Below, piece by piece: positions 53,702 to 61,763 of a stretch of DNA of 64,000 nt (within the stretch, counting starts at the first letter, position 1; every line of letters starts with the position of its first letter). The notes beneath the pieces were generated by a model. The model was not told where the DNA came from. It was given only the letters and a program-made list of their open reading frames with translations, and searched no databases. The translations under genes were made by a program, and so were the position numbers. This stretch comes from G963663315 sp965204925 (GTDB taxonomy: Bacteria > Pseudomonadota > Gammaproteobacteria > Arenicellales > Poriferihabitantaceae): assembly GCA_965204925.1 (NCBI GenBank), contig OZ242021.1, forward strand, positions 1,426,001 to 1,490,000, read 5' to 3'.

Positions 53702-54531
53702 GCGGGCGGCAACATCAATTTTCCGCCATTTCCGGATTCGCAAAAGTCGAGGCAAGACAATTGGTTATCGCAGCACAAGAGGAAAATGCCACAGGACTTG
53801 AGCAGAACACGGATACACGTACACGTGCACAGCATCTTTTTGAAGCGCTGCGCGAGCGTATTTGCCTGTTGCAATATCAACCCGGGAGTGTATTGCGCGA
53901 GCGCGACCTGGCCGAAGAATTCGGTATCAGCCGCACACCTATCCGCACCGTACTTCAGCGGCTCGAATTTGAAGGATTGACCTACAGTAGACAGGGGCAC
54001 GGCACGATCGTCACCGGCGTCGATTTGAATCGCCTGAAAGAAATTTATTTTTTGCGTATCAAGCTGGCGGAATTGATTGGTTCATCATCAACGCCAGGCG
54101 CAATCGGCGCCGTAACAGAATGTGTCGATCAATTGCTTGCTCACTGCGAGATTATCCGCGGCCAGATTGATCTTGAAGGCTTTGGCAGAATAAATATCGG
54201 GCTGCATAAAGCGGTGCAGCAATTACTCTGTAACCGTTCACTGATTGCGATCTCCGATACGCTGTTTTATCAGACTGCGCGCATGTGGTTCAAAATCCTG
54301 ACCGATAATGACTGGGGCTATGAAATCGACAATCTTGTCGAGGAAATGCGCGCTATTCGTCGATATCTGGGAGCGGGTGATTTGGAGTCAGTGGGTTACG
54401 TACGGCGCAACCATTTATCAATTGTAGCCAGGAAACTGGATTCAATTTCATTTTCATTGAGTCAAGAGTGCTGTGATGCGGGCGCCGGGCCGGGAGATTT
54501 GACCAGGCGCCGGTATTTCCGCCGCAACTGA
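53698..54531 (+). CDS. GntR family regulator (FadR/FCD type)
   Basis: 277 aa from a TTG at 53698 overlapping the phyH stop behind GAGAGG; no ATG is in frame nearby. The winged helix-turn-helix is LAEEFGISRTPIRTVLQRLEFEG (about 85-107), followed by a helical FCD-like effector domain. It is the last gene of the ehu operon and the probable regulator of both divergent operons through the inverted repeat at 49593. The effector could be ectoine or a degradation intermediate. Its 3' end overlaps the convergent ferredoxin gene by 70 bases. Confidence 0.8.
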   Translation: MSGRQHQFSAISGFAKVEARQLVIAAQEENATGLEQNTDTRTRAQHLFEALRERICLLQYQPGSVLRERDLAEEFGISRTPIRTVLQRLEFEGLTYSRQGHGTIVTGVDLNRLKEIYFLRIKLAELIGSSSTPGAIGAVTECVDQLLAHCEIIRGQIDLEGFGRINIGLHKAVQQLLCNRSLIAISDTLFYQTARMWFKILTDNDWGYEIDNLVEEMRAIRRYLGAGDLESVGYVRRNHLSIVARKLDSISFSLSQECCDAGAGPGDLTRRRYFRRN

Positions 54532-54740
54532 TCATCGGTTTCGATGTGTTCGGGGTCGACGGGAATACAGTCAACGGGACAGACCTCGACGCATTGGGGG
54601 GTCTGAAAATGTCCCACGCATTCCGTACATCTCTTCCAGTCAATGCGGTAGATCATTTCACCCTGGCGGATCGCGTCATTGGGGCACTCCGGTTCGCAAA
54701 CATCACAGTTGATGCAGTCGTCAGTGATCAGGAGAGCCAT
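54462..54740 (-). CDS. yfhL: YfhL-type 2[4Fe-4S] ferredoxin
   Basis: 92 aa dicluster ferredoxin. One set of ligands is Cys9, Cys12, Cys15 and Cys19; the second is Cys38, Cys41, Cys50 and Cys54, with an 8-residue spacer between 41 and 50 that is typical of YfhL/Alvin ferredoxins of low potential. Cys58 completes the first cluster. It sits next to coaD, as in many pseudomonads. The C-terminal end overlaps the GntR gene by 70 bases in tail-to-tail orientation. Confidence 0.88.
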   Translation of the reverse strand: MALLITDDCINCDVCEPECPNDAIRQGEMIYRIDWKRCTECVGHFQTPQCVEVCPVDCIPVDPEHIETDDQLRRKYRRLVKSPGPAPASQHS

Positions 54741-54784
54741 TGGGGCGGATATCCAAACGAGAGGCGAGTTAAATCGGACAAAGG

Positions 54785-55264
54785 CTAACTGAACTTGTCA
54801 ATGAGGGCATCGTAGACAGCGGGATGCACGAATTTGCTGATATCGCCGCCGTAGCGCGCAATCTCCTTGACGAGGCTTGCAGAGACAAACGTCTGATTTT
54901 CCGACGGCGTCAGGAAAACCGTTTCAATGTTGCTGTCGAGTTTTCGGTTCATGAGGGCCAGCTGAAACTCGTATTCGAAGTCCGACACCGCACGCAAGCC
55001 GCGCAGAATCATGGTTGCGTTACGTTCGCGTGCAAAATTTATCAGTAGTCCGGAAAATCCGGTGACTTCAATGTTGCCGATTTCACCCAATACACGATGG
55101 GCGAGTTCAACCCGTTCTTCCACAGAAAACAACGGCGCTTTTTCAGGGCTATGGGCAATGGCCAATATAACACGATCGAACATCCGGGAGGCGCGGAGCA
55201 CCAGGTCGCTGTGACCATTCGTTATCGGGTCGAAAGTACCCGGATAGACCACGGTTTTTTTCAT
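54785..55264 (-). CDS. coaD: Phosphopantetheine adenylyltransferase CoaD
   Basis: 159 aa nucleotidyltransferase of the coenzyme A pathway. The N-terminal YPGTFDPITNGHSDLV contains the TxGH active-site motif, and SASLVKEIARYGGD near the C-terminus matches the ISSTxVRE-type motif. Full family length. It is between the ferredoxin and rsmD on the same strand; rsmD-coaD-fdx is a known order. Confidence 0.95.
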   Translation of the reverse strand: MKKTVVYPGTFDPITNGHSDLVLRASRMFDRVILAIAHSPEKAPLFSVEERVELAHRVLGEIGNIEVTGFSGLLINFARERNATMILRGLRAVSDFEYEFQLALMNRKLDSNIETVFLTPSENQTFVSASLVKEIARYGGDISKFVHPAVYDALIDKFS

Positions 55265-55270
55265 TTTTCT

Positions 55271-55873
55271 TCAATCCCGGATGTGAACCAGTGTTGATCG
55301 TACCCGGCCGCGCTCAAGCTGACGAATAACAGGCCAGGTTACAGGAATGGGCAAGGGAATATTCGATTTTTGTGATTCGATATAAATGAGCGCCTGGCGT
55401 TGCAGGCAACCGCTTGCAAGCAGTCCCCGGCAAGCCGTTTCAATTTCTCCTGGCTGGAAAGGAGGATCGATAAACACAAGGTCGAACTTGCCATCGACGT
55501 TTTTGAAGTAATCCTCAACCCGGTTATGCTGTATTTCAATGCGCTTGTCGGCGCCGAGCGTCTGGCTGGTTTTGTGCAGTTGGCGGACGGCGTGTTTGTT
55601 GCTTTCCACCAGTACGGCTTTACGGGCGCCTCGTGAAACCGCCTCGAAACCGAACGCTCCGCTTCCGGCGAAAAGGTCGAGACAAGCGCTGTCGGAGATA
55701 TGCGCGGACAGCCAGTTGAACAGCGTTTCCCTGACCGCGTCCAGAGAAGGGCGTAAATCATCGATCGGGGGGAAGTGGATGACCCGGCTCCGCCATTGAC
55801 CTCCAATAATTCTGAGTTGGCCCGGTTTTTTCAAGGAAATAATCCCGACAAGCAATAAAATTCCAGGCGACAA
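55271..55873 (-). CDS. rsmD: 16S rRNA (guanine-966-N2)-methyltransferase RsmD
   Basis: 200 aa. The conserved beginning LRIIGGQWRSRVIHFP and LRPSLDAVRETLFNWL block are followed by SAM-site DLFAGSGAFGFEAVSRGA and the catalytic FIDPPF. The ATG at 55871-55873 adds about 19 residues before the conserved start; a TTG at codon 14 or so could be the real start, and I see no ribosome site that decides. It is divergent from ftsY. Confidence 0.92.
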   Translation of the reverse strand: MSPGILLLVGIISLKKPGQLRIIGGQWRSRVIHFPPIDDLRPSLDAVRETLFNWLSAHISDSACLDLFAGSGAFGFEAVSRGARKAVLVESNKHAVRQLHKTSQTLGADKRIEIQHNRVEDYFKNVDGKFDLVFIDPPFQPGEIETACRGLLASGCLQRQALIYIESQKSNIPLPIPVTWPVIRQLERGRVRSTLVHIRD

Positions 55874-55899
55874 TGATACGATACAGAAGCAGTTTTTAC

Positions 55900-55909
55900 A
55901 TTATATAAT
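55900..55909. promoter_or_regulatory. Bidirectional -10 region between rsmD and ftsY
   Basis: ATTATATAAT (55900-55909) is a perfect palindrome containing TATAAT on both strands in the 87-bp gap between the divergent genes. Neither direction has a good -35. It may serve one or both genes. Confidence 0.35.
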
Positions 55910-55960
55910 GACCACACGGCAGATACCCGTACGTTCACGAACGCCCGAATCCGGTAAATT

Positions 55961-56890
55961 ATGGCATTGAATGAGGGAATATTTTCGCGGCTGGCAAAGA
56001 CCCGGCAGGCTCTGTCTTCAGGCTTGGCGAGCCTGTTTTCATCAACGCCGGAGTTTGACGACCAACTGTTCGAGGATATCGAGGATCAGCTGATTATGGC
56101 GGATCTGGGGGTGGTTACCAGCCGCTTGATCGTTGACAGACTGCGCAGTGTGTCAACGTCCGCTCATCACGGCTCGCCGGAGCAGGTGGTCAGCAGTCTC
56201 AGGCAGATCATGCTGGCAATTCTGAACGAGGCCCAGGGCCGTGTTCCCGCGCCCGTGTCCGATAAACCCCATGTCATATTGATGGTTGGCGTCAATGGGG
56301 CCGGCAAGACCACGACACTGGCAAAAATGGCAAACCGGTTCAGGCAGAGCGGCCAATCGGTCATGATGGCCGCTTGCGATACTTTTCGCGCTGCCGCCAT
56401 TGAGCAGCTTGAGGCCTGGGGTAACAGACTCGGAATCCCGGTCATTTCCCAATCCCACGGTTCCGATGCCGCGGCGGTTGCATTCGACGCCTGCAGCGCC
56501 GCCAATGCCAGGGGGGTCGATTATCTGCTTATTGATTCGGCGGGGCGGCAACATACCCATAGCGACCTCATGGCGCAGCTGGCCAAAATCAAACGGGTAC
56601 TGGGTAAAACAGGGGGAGCGGCGCCGCATGACGTGTATCTGACAGTCGATGCAGGCAATGGCCAGAACGCGCTTTCCCAGGTTGAGAGTTTCAATCGTTC
56701 GATCCCGCTGACCGGTTTGTGTGTTACCAAACTTGACGGCACTGCCCGCGGCGGCGTAGTCATTGCGTTGGCGCACAGGTTCGGTTTGCCTGTCCGCTAT
56801 ATCGGGGTTGGGGAAGGGCTTTCGGATTTGCAGCTATTTGAGGCGGATACATTTGTTTCGGCATTGTTGCCGGACGCTGCGAACCTCTGA
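55961..56890 (+). CDS. ftsY: Signal recognition particle receptor FtsY
   Basis: 309 aa SRP GTPase (N and G domains). G-motifs: GVNGAGKTTTLAKMA, DTFRAAAIEQL, DSAGRQHTHSDLM and TKLDGTARGG. The long acidic N-terminal A domain of E. coli FtsY is missing, a common short form. FtsE and FtsX genes, which usually follow, are absent. Start ATG 55961 is preceded by a weak ribosome site. Confidence 0.95.
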   Translation: MALNEGIFSRLAKTRQALSSGLASLFSSTPEFDDQLFEDIEDQLIMADLGVVTSRLIVDRLRSVSTSAHHGSPEQVVSSLRQIMLAILNEAQGRVPAPVSDKPHVILMVGVNGAGKTTTLAKMANRFRQSGQSVMMAACDTFRAAAIEQLEAWGNRLGIPVISQSHGSDAAAVAFDACSAANARGVDYLLIDSAGRQHTHSDLMAQLAKIKRVLGKTGGAAPHDVYLTVDAGNGQNALSQVESFNRSIPLTGLCVTKLDGTARGGVVIALAHRFGLPVRYIGVGEGLSDLQLFEADTFVSALLPDAANL

Positions 56891-56901
56891 TCATGAAGGC
56901 G

Positions 56902-57120
56902 CTAGCGTACACGAAAAACGATTCGGCCTTTGGTCAGATCATAGGGCGTGAGTTGGACAGTTACCTTGTCTCCTCGTAGTATGCGGATATAGTGCTTGCG
57001 CATTTTCCCGGAGATATAGGCAATGATCTCGTGTCCGTTTTCGAGCTCCACCCGAAACAGGGTATTGGGCAAGGCTTCTATAATCGTGCCTTCCATTTCT
57101 ATACCTTCTTCTTTTGCCAT
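56902..57120 (-). CDS. infA: Translation initiation factor IF-1
   Basis: 72 aa S1/OB-fold protein, full length, with MEGTIIEALPNTLFRVELEN and the RGDKVTVQLTPYDLTKGRI segment. It binds the ribosomal A site during initiation. It is a single-gene unit convergent with ftsY (11 bases between stops) and divergent from panB. Confidence 0.97.
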   Translation of the reverse strand: MAKEEGIEMEGTIIEALPNTLFRVELENGHEIIAYISGKMRKHYIRILRGDKVTVQLTPYDLTKGRIVFRVR

Positions 57121-57217
57121 CGGATTACCACAAATTGAACAGGGGCGAAGTGTAAATCAAGGCTACTGCCCAAGGCAAATGGAATAAAGTATTATGCGCC
57201 ATTCATGCTAAAGTAAT

Positions 57218-58051
57218 ATGCAAGTGGCAACCGAAATGTCAGTTCAGTCCACCCGACCTGCGGTCACGATAAACACCCTGAACCGGATCAAGCGGGAGGG
57301 TAAGAAATTCGCCTGCCTGACTGCTTATGATTATTGCAGCGCCTGGGCGGCGAGTAACGCAGGTATGGAAGTACTGCTGGTCGGAGACTCATTAGGGATG
57401 GTGATACAGGGCCACGACAGCAGCCTGCCCGTTACGATTGAGGATATGGCCTATCATGTTCGCTGCGTAAGGCGGGGCAATCTGGGCGCCCTGCTCATTG
57501 CCGATCTGCCCTTTATGAGCTACTACTCGGAACCGAAGAGCCTGGAAAATGCCGCCATACTGATGCGCGAAGGAGCCCATGTGGTCAAGCTTGAAGGCGG
57601 TAGCTGGCTGGGGGAAACGACGCGATTGTTGACGGAGAGAGGGATTCCTGTCTGCGCGCACATTGGCCTTACCCCGCAATCTATCAACCATCTTGGCGGA
57701 TATCGGGTGCAGGGGCGAGACCCCGAACAGGGCCAGGCGATTATCGACGAGGCGAAAATCCTGCAACAGGCGGGAGCCAGTATCATTCTGATCGAGTGTG
57801 TCCCGGGCTCTCTCGGCAAGAGGCTGACCGAATCGGTTAGCGTACCCGTTATCGGAATCGGCGCGGGGCCGGGGACCGATGGCCAGATTCTGGTCTGGCA
57901 TGACCTGCTCGGACTGTACCCGGGTAAAACCGCAAAATTCGTGAAGAATTTCCTGGAGGGGAATCCGCGCGGGATACAGGGGGCGCTTGAAGATTATGTA
58001 ACCCAGGTCAGGCAGGGGATATTCCCTTGCGCCCGGCACAGCTATGATTGA
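57218..58051 (+). CDS. panB: Ketopantoate hydroxymethyltransferase PanB
   Basis: 277 aa, first step of pantothenate synthesis (2-oxoisovalerate plus methylene-THF). Family motifs: FACLTAYDYCSA, LVGDSLGMVIQGHDSSLPVT and AHIGLTPQSINHLGGYRVQG, ending with the usual GAGPGTDGQILVWHDLLG block. ATG 57218 is used; ATG 57236 is a possible alternative start. panC and panD do not follow. Confidence 0.95.
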   Translation: MQVATEMSVQSTRPAVTINTLNRIKREGKKFACLTAYDYCSAWAASNAGMEVLLVGDSLGMVIQGHDSSLPVTIEDMAYHVRCVRRGNLGALLIADLPFMSYYSEPKSLENAAILMREGAHVVKLEGGSWLGETTRLLTERGIPVCAHIGLTPQSINHLGGYRVQGRDPEQGQAIIDEAKILQQAGASIILIECVPGSLGKRLTESVSVPVIGIGAGPGTDGQILVWHDLLGLYPGKTAKFVKNFLEGNPRGIQGALEDYVTQVRQGIFPCARHSYD

Positions 58052-58070
58052 GTGGCGCCCGCTCGGAAAA

Positions 58071-59096
58071 TTAGCGGAACTCCGCTCCGGCATCGCGTTG
58101 CAGCAGTGTTTCCACGGCGCTGCGCGGGTCGGCATCATGATCGATAATGTTGTAGACCTGCTCCGTAATCGGCATGTCGACCCGGTGTCTGAGGCCGAGC
58201 CTGAATAATTCCCGGGCCGTATGGATGCCTTCGATTTCCTGCCCGATTTCTGCGTATATCTCGTGCCGCGGGCGGCCCTTGCCCAGACTCAGGCCAAATC
58301 GGCGATTGCGGGACTGATCGTCCGTACAGGTCAGGACCAGGTCGCCTACCCCGGTCAATCCCGTCAACGTTTGCGGCTTTCCGCCCAGCGCGGCGCCGAG
58401 CCGGGACATTTCCGACAATCCACGGGTGATCAGGGCAGCCCTGGCATTGGCGCCATACTGAAGACCGTCGCTGATGCCGGCAGCGATCGCCATGACATTT
58501 TTAATCGCTCCCCCCAACTGGACACCGGTCGGATCATCACTGAAATAGACGCGCGTATAGGGAGTGCGGAACCAAGTTGCCATCGCCCGGGCGTGCGCGG
58601 CCGACCTTGATGCCAGCGTCAATGCCGTGGGAAGCAGTCTGGCAGTCTCCATGGCAAAGCTGGGTCCCGATATGACCCCGAGCTTTTCGGTGTCGGGAAA
58701 CAGGCGGGTTGCCGTGTCGCCCAACAGGCAGCCGCAATGTGTGTCGAAGCCTTTCGTGCCCCAGATCAGCGTTGCCGCAGACGGGCTCTTGCCGAGCGCT
58801 TCAATTCGGGTCTTCAGATCAAGCAAGGTGCGGTGAAAGGCATGGCTGGGCACGGCCACGACAAAACACAGGTCATCGTTGATCGCCTTGCCGGGGTCGG
58901 GCTCAACGACAAGGTTGTCGGGCAGGCTCACTCCCGGGAGATAGCGGTCATTGCGTCTGTTGCGGATGATCGGATACAGCCTGTCGGGATTGCGCCCCCA
59001 CAGCGTGACGTGGTTTATATTACTGCACAGAAGAATGGCAAGAGCCGTCCCCCACGAGCCCGCTCCGGCAACGGTGACATGATCGGGGCGTGACAA
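58071..59096 (-). CDS. gpsA: Glycerol-3-phosphate dehydrogenase [NAD(P)+] GpsA
   Basis: 341 aa soluble dehydrogenase making sn-glycerol 3-phosphate for phospholipids. The Rossmann loop VAGAGSWGTALAILL, the WGRNPDRL segment, the GAIKNVMAIAAGISDG active-site region with catalytic Lys, and GLTGVGDLVLTCTDDQSRNRRFG are all present. Downstream of secB on the same strand, the order also known from E. coli (secB-gpsA). Confidence 0.96.
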   Translation of the reverse strand: MSRPDHVTVAGAGSWGTALAILLCSNINHVTLWGRNPDRLYPIIRNRRNDRYLPGVSLPDNLVVEPDPGKAINDDLCFVVAVPSHAFHRTLLDLKTRIEALGKSPSAATLIWGTKGFDTHCGCLLGDTATRLFPDTEKLGVISGPSFAMETARLLPTALTLASRSAAHARAMATWFRTPYTRVYFSDDPTGVQLGGAIKNVMAIAAGISDGLQYGANARAALITRGLSEMSRLGAALGGKPQTLTGLTGVGDLVLTCTDDQSRNRRFGLSLGKGRPRHEIYAEIGQEIEGIHTARELFRLGLRHRVDMPITEQVYNIIDHDADPRSAVETLLQRDAGAEFR

Positions 59097-59143
59097 TGTC
59101 GATTTCCTGAGGTCCGCTCCGGGAGATCATCACTCCGCGATCA

Positions 59144-59605
59144 TCAGTTTATCGACTCCGGCGCCTGTGCGCTGGATTCCCTTTTCATCTCTTCTTCCTT
59201 TTTCGATCGATAAATTGCGTCGAAGTTGATCGGGGCGAGCAAAAAGGGATTGAACCCTCCCTTCGTGATCAGGCTGTTCAGTTCCTCGCGCGCGAACGGC
59301 AACAGGATCTGGGGGCAGCTCACCTCTACGATCATGCGCCAGGTTTCCATCTTCGGGTGTTCGATTTGAAAAACTCCCGCCTCATGGACCTCGGCGAGAA
59401 ACAGGGTAGTTTCCTCCTGTTTGCAGATGACTGTTGTTTTCAGGATTATTTCCGACAGGTTTGCTTTCTCATCAACGGCGCGATAATCAACGAACACCTG
59501 AAGATCATATTCGGGCTTGATTCCGGTGCGGGTAAATATGCCGGGTGTGGACGGGGATTCAAATGAAGCGTCCTTGAGGTATATCTTTTTTACATCGAAT
59601 TTCAT
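59144..59605 (-). CDS. secB: Protein-export chaperone SecB
   Basis: 153 aa tetrameric cytoplasmic chaperone that keeps preproteins unfolded and hands them to SecA. The N-terminal KKIYLKDASFESPSTPGIF and the EVHEAGVFQIEH block are typical. SecB is found mainly in proteobacteria. The complementary SEC-C zinc tail of SecA is intact in this genome (21.7 kb). grxC, usually between yibN and secB, is absent. Confidence 0.95.
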   Translation of the reverse strand: MKFDVKKIYLKDASFESPSTPGIFTRTGIKPEYDLQVFVDYRAVDEKANLSEIILKTTVICKQEETTLFLAEVHEAGVFQIEHPKMETWRMIVEVSCPQILLPFAREELNSLITKGGFNPFLLAPINFDAIYRSKKEEEMKRESSAQAPESIN

Positions 59606-59634
59606 TCAGGCAGTCATGCGGGTTGTGTGCACAG

Positions 59635-60042
59635 TCAACTCTTTTCGAGAGGCAGATTTTCTTTTTTCCAGGCGCTGAGTCCGCCTGCAAGCACATAGAG
59701 ATCGGAAAACTCATTCTTTTTCAGAATTGCCATGGCTTTTTTGGAGGCGCTACCGGTATCACAGGTCAGCACGATCGCTTTTTTCTGATATTTCTTCAGC
59801 TTGCCGAGAGAGTCGCCCAGTACGCTGATCGGGATGTTGACAGCGCGCGAGATGTGCCCGTCCCTGAACTTGTCGGCCTCGTTGACATCGACGATTACCG
59901 CTTTTTCCCTGGCCTGGAGCTGGGGTAGCTGCGCCGGAGTGACGGCTCTGGGGTCGCCCATGCCGTGCATGCTCAACAAGAACACGATAACAAGCAGCAT
60001 GGCAAACAAATACCAGTACTCGGTCATGAATTCGATATACAT
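59635..60042 (-). CDS. yibN: Membrane-anchored rhodanese-like protein YibN
   Basis: 135 aa from the ATG at 60040-60042 (MYIEFMTEYW); a frame extension to 60090 adds poorly supported residues. An N-terminal membrane helix (about 10-25) is followed by one rhodanese domain with RDGHISRAVNIPISVLGD and the active-site loop LTCDTGSASKK; the catalytic cysteine is present. Likely moves sulfane sulfur near the membrane, with role in vivo unclear. Neighbour of secB, as in E. coli. Confidence 0.88.
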   Translation of the reverse strand: MYIEFMTEYWYLFAMLLVIVFLLSMHGMGDPRAVTPAQLPQLQAREKAVIVDVNEADKFRDGHISRAVNIPISVLGDSLGKLKKYQKKAIVLTCDTGSASKKAMAILKKNEFSDLYVLAGGLSAWKKENLPLEKS

Positions 60043-60189
60043 TGCAAGCAGGATGGCGTGGGTCGTGCGCGCATTGTACAACAATAACATTCCCTGGTAA
60101 TACTCTACCTGGGGCTGTTAGTGTTACACTGTCGGTATGAAATCGGGGGTATCGAAGCGCCGGACTGTTTTTCAGGAATATTTCCAGCC

Positions 60190-61494
60190 ATGTTTTCAAA
60201 AATTGTGCGCCTCACCGCAATTCGTTTTTGTCTGATTCTGGGCGCCGGCTTTGCGGGTTTGTCGTCTGCCCAGAATGAGGCGGACGACGCCCTGCCGCTG
60301 GAAGAGTTGCGCATTTTTTCGGAAGTATTCGGGAAAATCAAAAGCGAATATGTGGACCCGGTTGATGACTCGACGTTGCTCAAGGGCGCCATTCACGGCA
60401 TGGTAAGGGAACTGGACCCGCACTCGGCATTCCTGGAGCCGCAAGCGTTCAAGGAACTTAGGCTCACCACCGAAGGCAAATTCAGCGGACTGGGGATCGA
60501 GGTTACCATTGAGGACGGGTTGATAAAGGTGATCAGCCCGATGGACGGTACTCCTGCCTTTCATGCGGGGATTCGGCCGGGCGACCTGATCCTGATGCTT
60601 GATGGCGTGCCGGTGCGGGGCATGAGCCTGAAAGAAGCGGTAGACAAGATGCGTGGTCCGCCCGGTTCTGAAATCAGGCTGACCATTTCCCGTGAAGGCG
60701 AGCCCGATTCCATGGAGATCGTTCTGACCAGGGCGATTATCAAGGCGGCAAGCGTAAAGGCGCAGCTTCTGCAAGCGGGGTTCGGATACGCCAGATTGTC
60801 GAGTTTCCAGAGTGGCAGCGCCCGCAACCTGCGCACAAGGATCGCCGAGTTGAAAAACAGCAATGGAGCTTCTCTTGAGGGTTTTGTGCTTGACCTTCGC
60901 AATAACTCGGGCGGTGTTCTGGCCGGTGCGGTGGAGGTCAGCGATATGTTTCTGGGCAGTGGTGAAATCGTTTCGACCAGAGGCAGGACGGAGTTGTCGG
61001 CACAGAGTTATAGCGCTACGCCCGATGATGTTATTGACGGCGCTCCGATGGTCATCCTCGTCAATGGCGGTTCTGCGTCGGCGTCGGAAATCGTATCAGG
61101 GGCCCTTCAGGACCACCGGCGCGCCATCATTATGGGCGCCAGGACGTTCGGCAAGGGTTCGGTACAGACCATCATTCCGATGGGCAATGGCGGGGCGCTG
61201 AAAATTACTACCGCGCGCTACTACACTCCTTCGGGCCGTTCAATCCAGGCGACAGGAATTACCCCGGACATCGTGACCGCGCACTCCGAGTTTACAAAAG
61301 CGGAAAGTGGTCGGGCTGCGGTCGGTGAGTCCGATCTGATCGATCATCCCGGCGACGAAAGCGGCAATGAGGAAGATGATCGGGCGTTTTCCCCGCAACC
61401 GGGGCTGATGGAAAGCGACAGTCAGCTCAAGGAAGCATTCAATCTGTTGAAAGGAATGGCCCTGATCCGCAAAAAAACAGAGGCCGCGCGCTAG
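60190..61494 (+). CDS. ctpA: S41 C-terminal processing peptidase (CtpA)
   Basis: 434 aa exported serine protease. A signal peptide of about 28 residues (cleavage near GLSSAQ) is followed by an N-terminal helical part, a PDZ domain (SGLGIEVTIEDGLIKVIS onward) and the S41 protease domain. The catalytic dyad is Ser297 (VNGGSASASE) and Lys322 (TFGKGSVQTI). CtpA-type enzymes control peptidoglycan hydrolases or process membrane proteins. The usual partners gpmI and envC are absent; yibN is divergent. Confidence 0.92.
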   Translation: MFSKIVRLTAIRFCLILGAGFAGLSSAQNEADDALPLEELRIFSEVFGKIKSEYVDPVDDSTLLKGAIHGMVRELDPHSAFLEPQAFKELRLTTEGKFSGLGIEVTIEDGLIKVISPMDGTPAFHAGIRPGDLILMLDGVPVRGMSLKEAVDKMRGPPGSEIRLTISREGEPDSMEIVLTRAIIKAASVKAQLLQAGFGYARLSSFQSGSARNLRTRIAELKNSNGASLEGFVLDLRNNSGGVLAGAVEVSDMFLGSGEIVSTRGRTELSAQSYSATPDDVIDGAPMVILVNGGSASASEIVSGALQDHRRAIIMGARTFGKGSVQTIIPMGNGGALKITTARYYTPSGRSIQATGITPDIVTAHSEFTKAESGRAAVGESDLIDHPGDESGNEEDDRAFSPQPGLMESDSQLKEAFNLLKGMALIRKKTEAAR

Positions 61495-61500
61495 CGCGTC

Positions 61501-61749
61501 TCAAGTCTCACGGTCCGGACTGTTCCCTCCGTTGCTGCGACCGCGCCGTTTCCTGAGCCAGACCTGGATTGACAGATGCACCTTTCTGGCCCATTGGAAA
61601 TCCACGGAGAGGATGACGAGACCCAATGGTATCATCCATATTCCCAGTACAGGCAGGAACCAGAACAGGCCGCCCACGAGCAGCAGCACGCCGAACATCT
61701 GGCGCGGCAGGGCAGGCATGGAGCGAATCTTCCCGAGAAACGATTTCAA
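61501..61749 (-). CDS. Small membrane protein, function unknown
   Basis: 82 aa with two hydrophobic helices (about residues 17-34 and 38-48) joined by a short turn and a basic C-terminal tail (VWLRKRRGRSN). It looks like small inner-membrane proteins of the PGPGW type, but I cannot name it. The ATG at 61747-61749 is 14 bases from the divergent dapF start, so regulatory sites overlap the two genes. It is convergent with ctpA, with 6 bases between stops. Confidence 0.6.
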   Translation of the reverse strand: MKSFLGKIRSMPALPRQMFGVLLLVGGLFWFLPVLGIWMIPLGLVILSVDFQWARKVHLSIQVWLRKRRGRSNGGNSPDRET

Positions 61750-61763
61750 TAGAGTTTTCCCAC

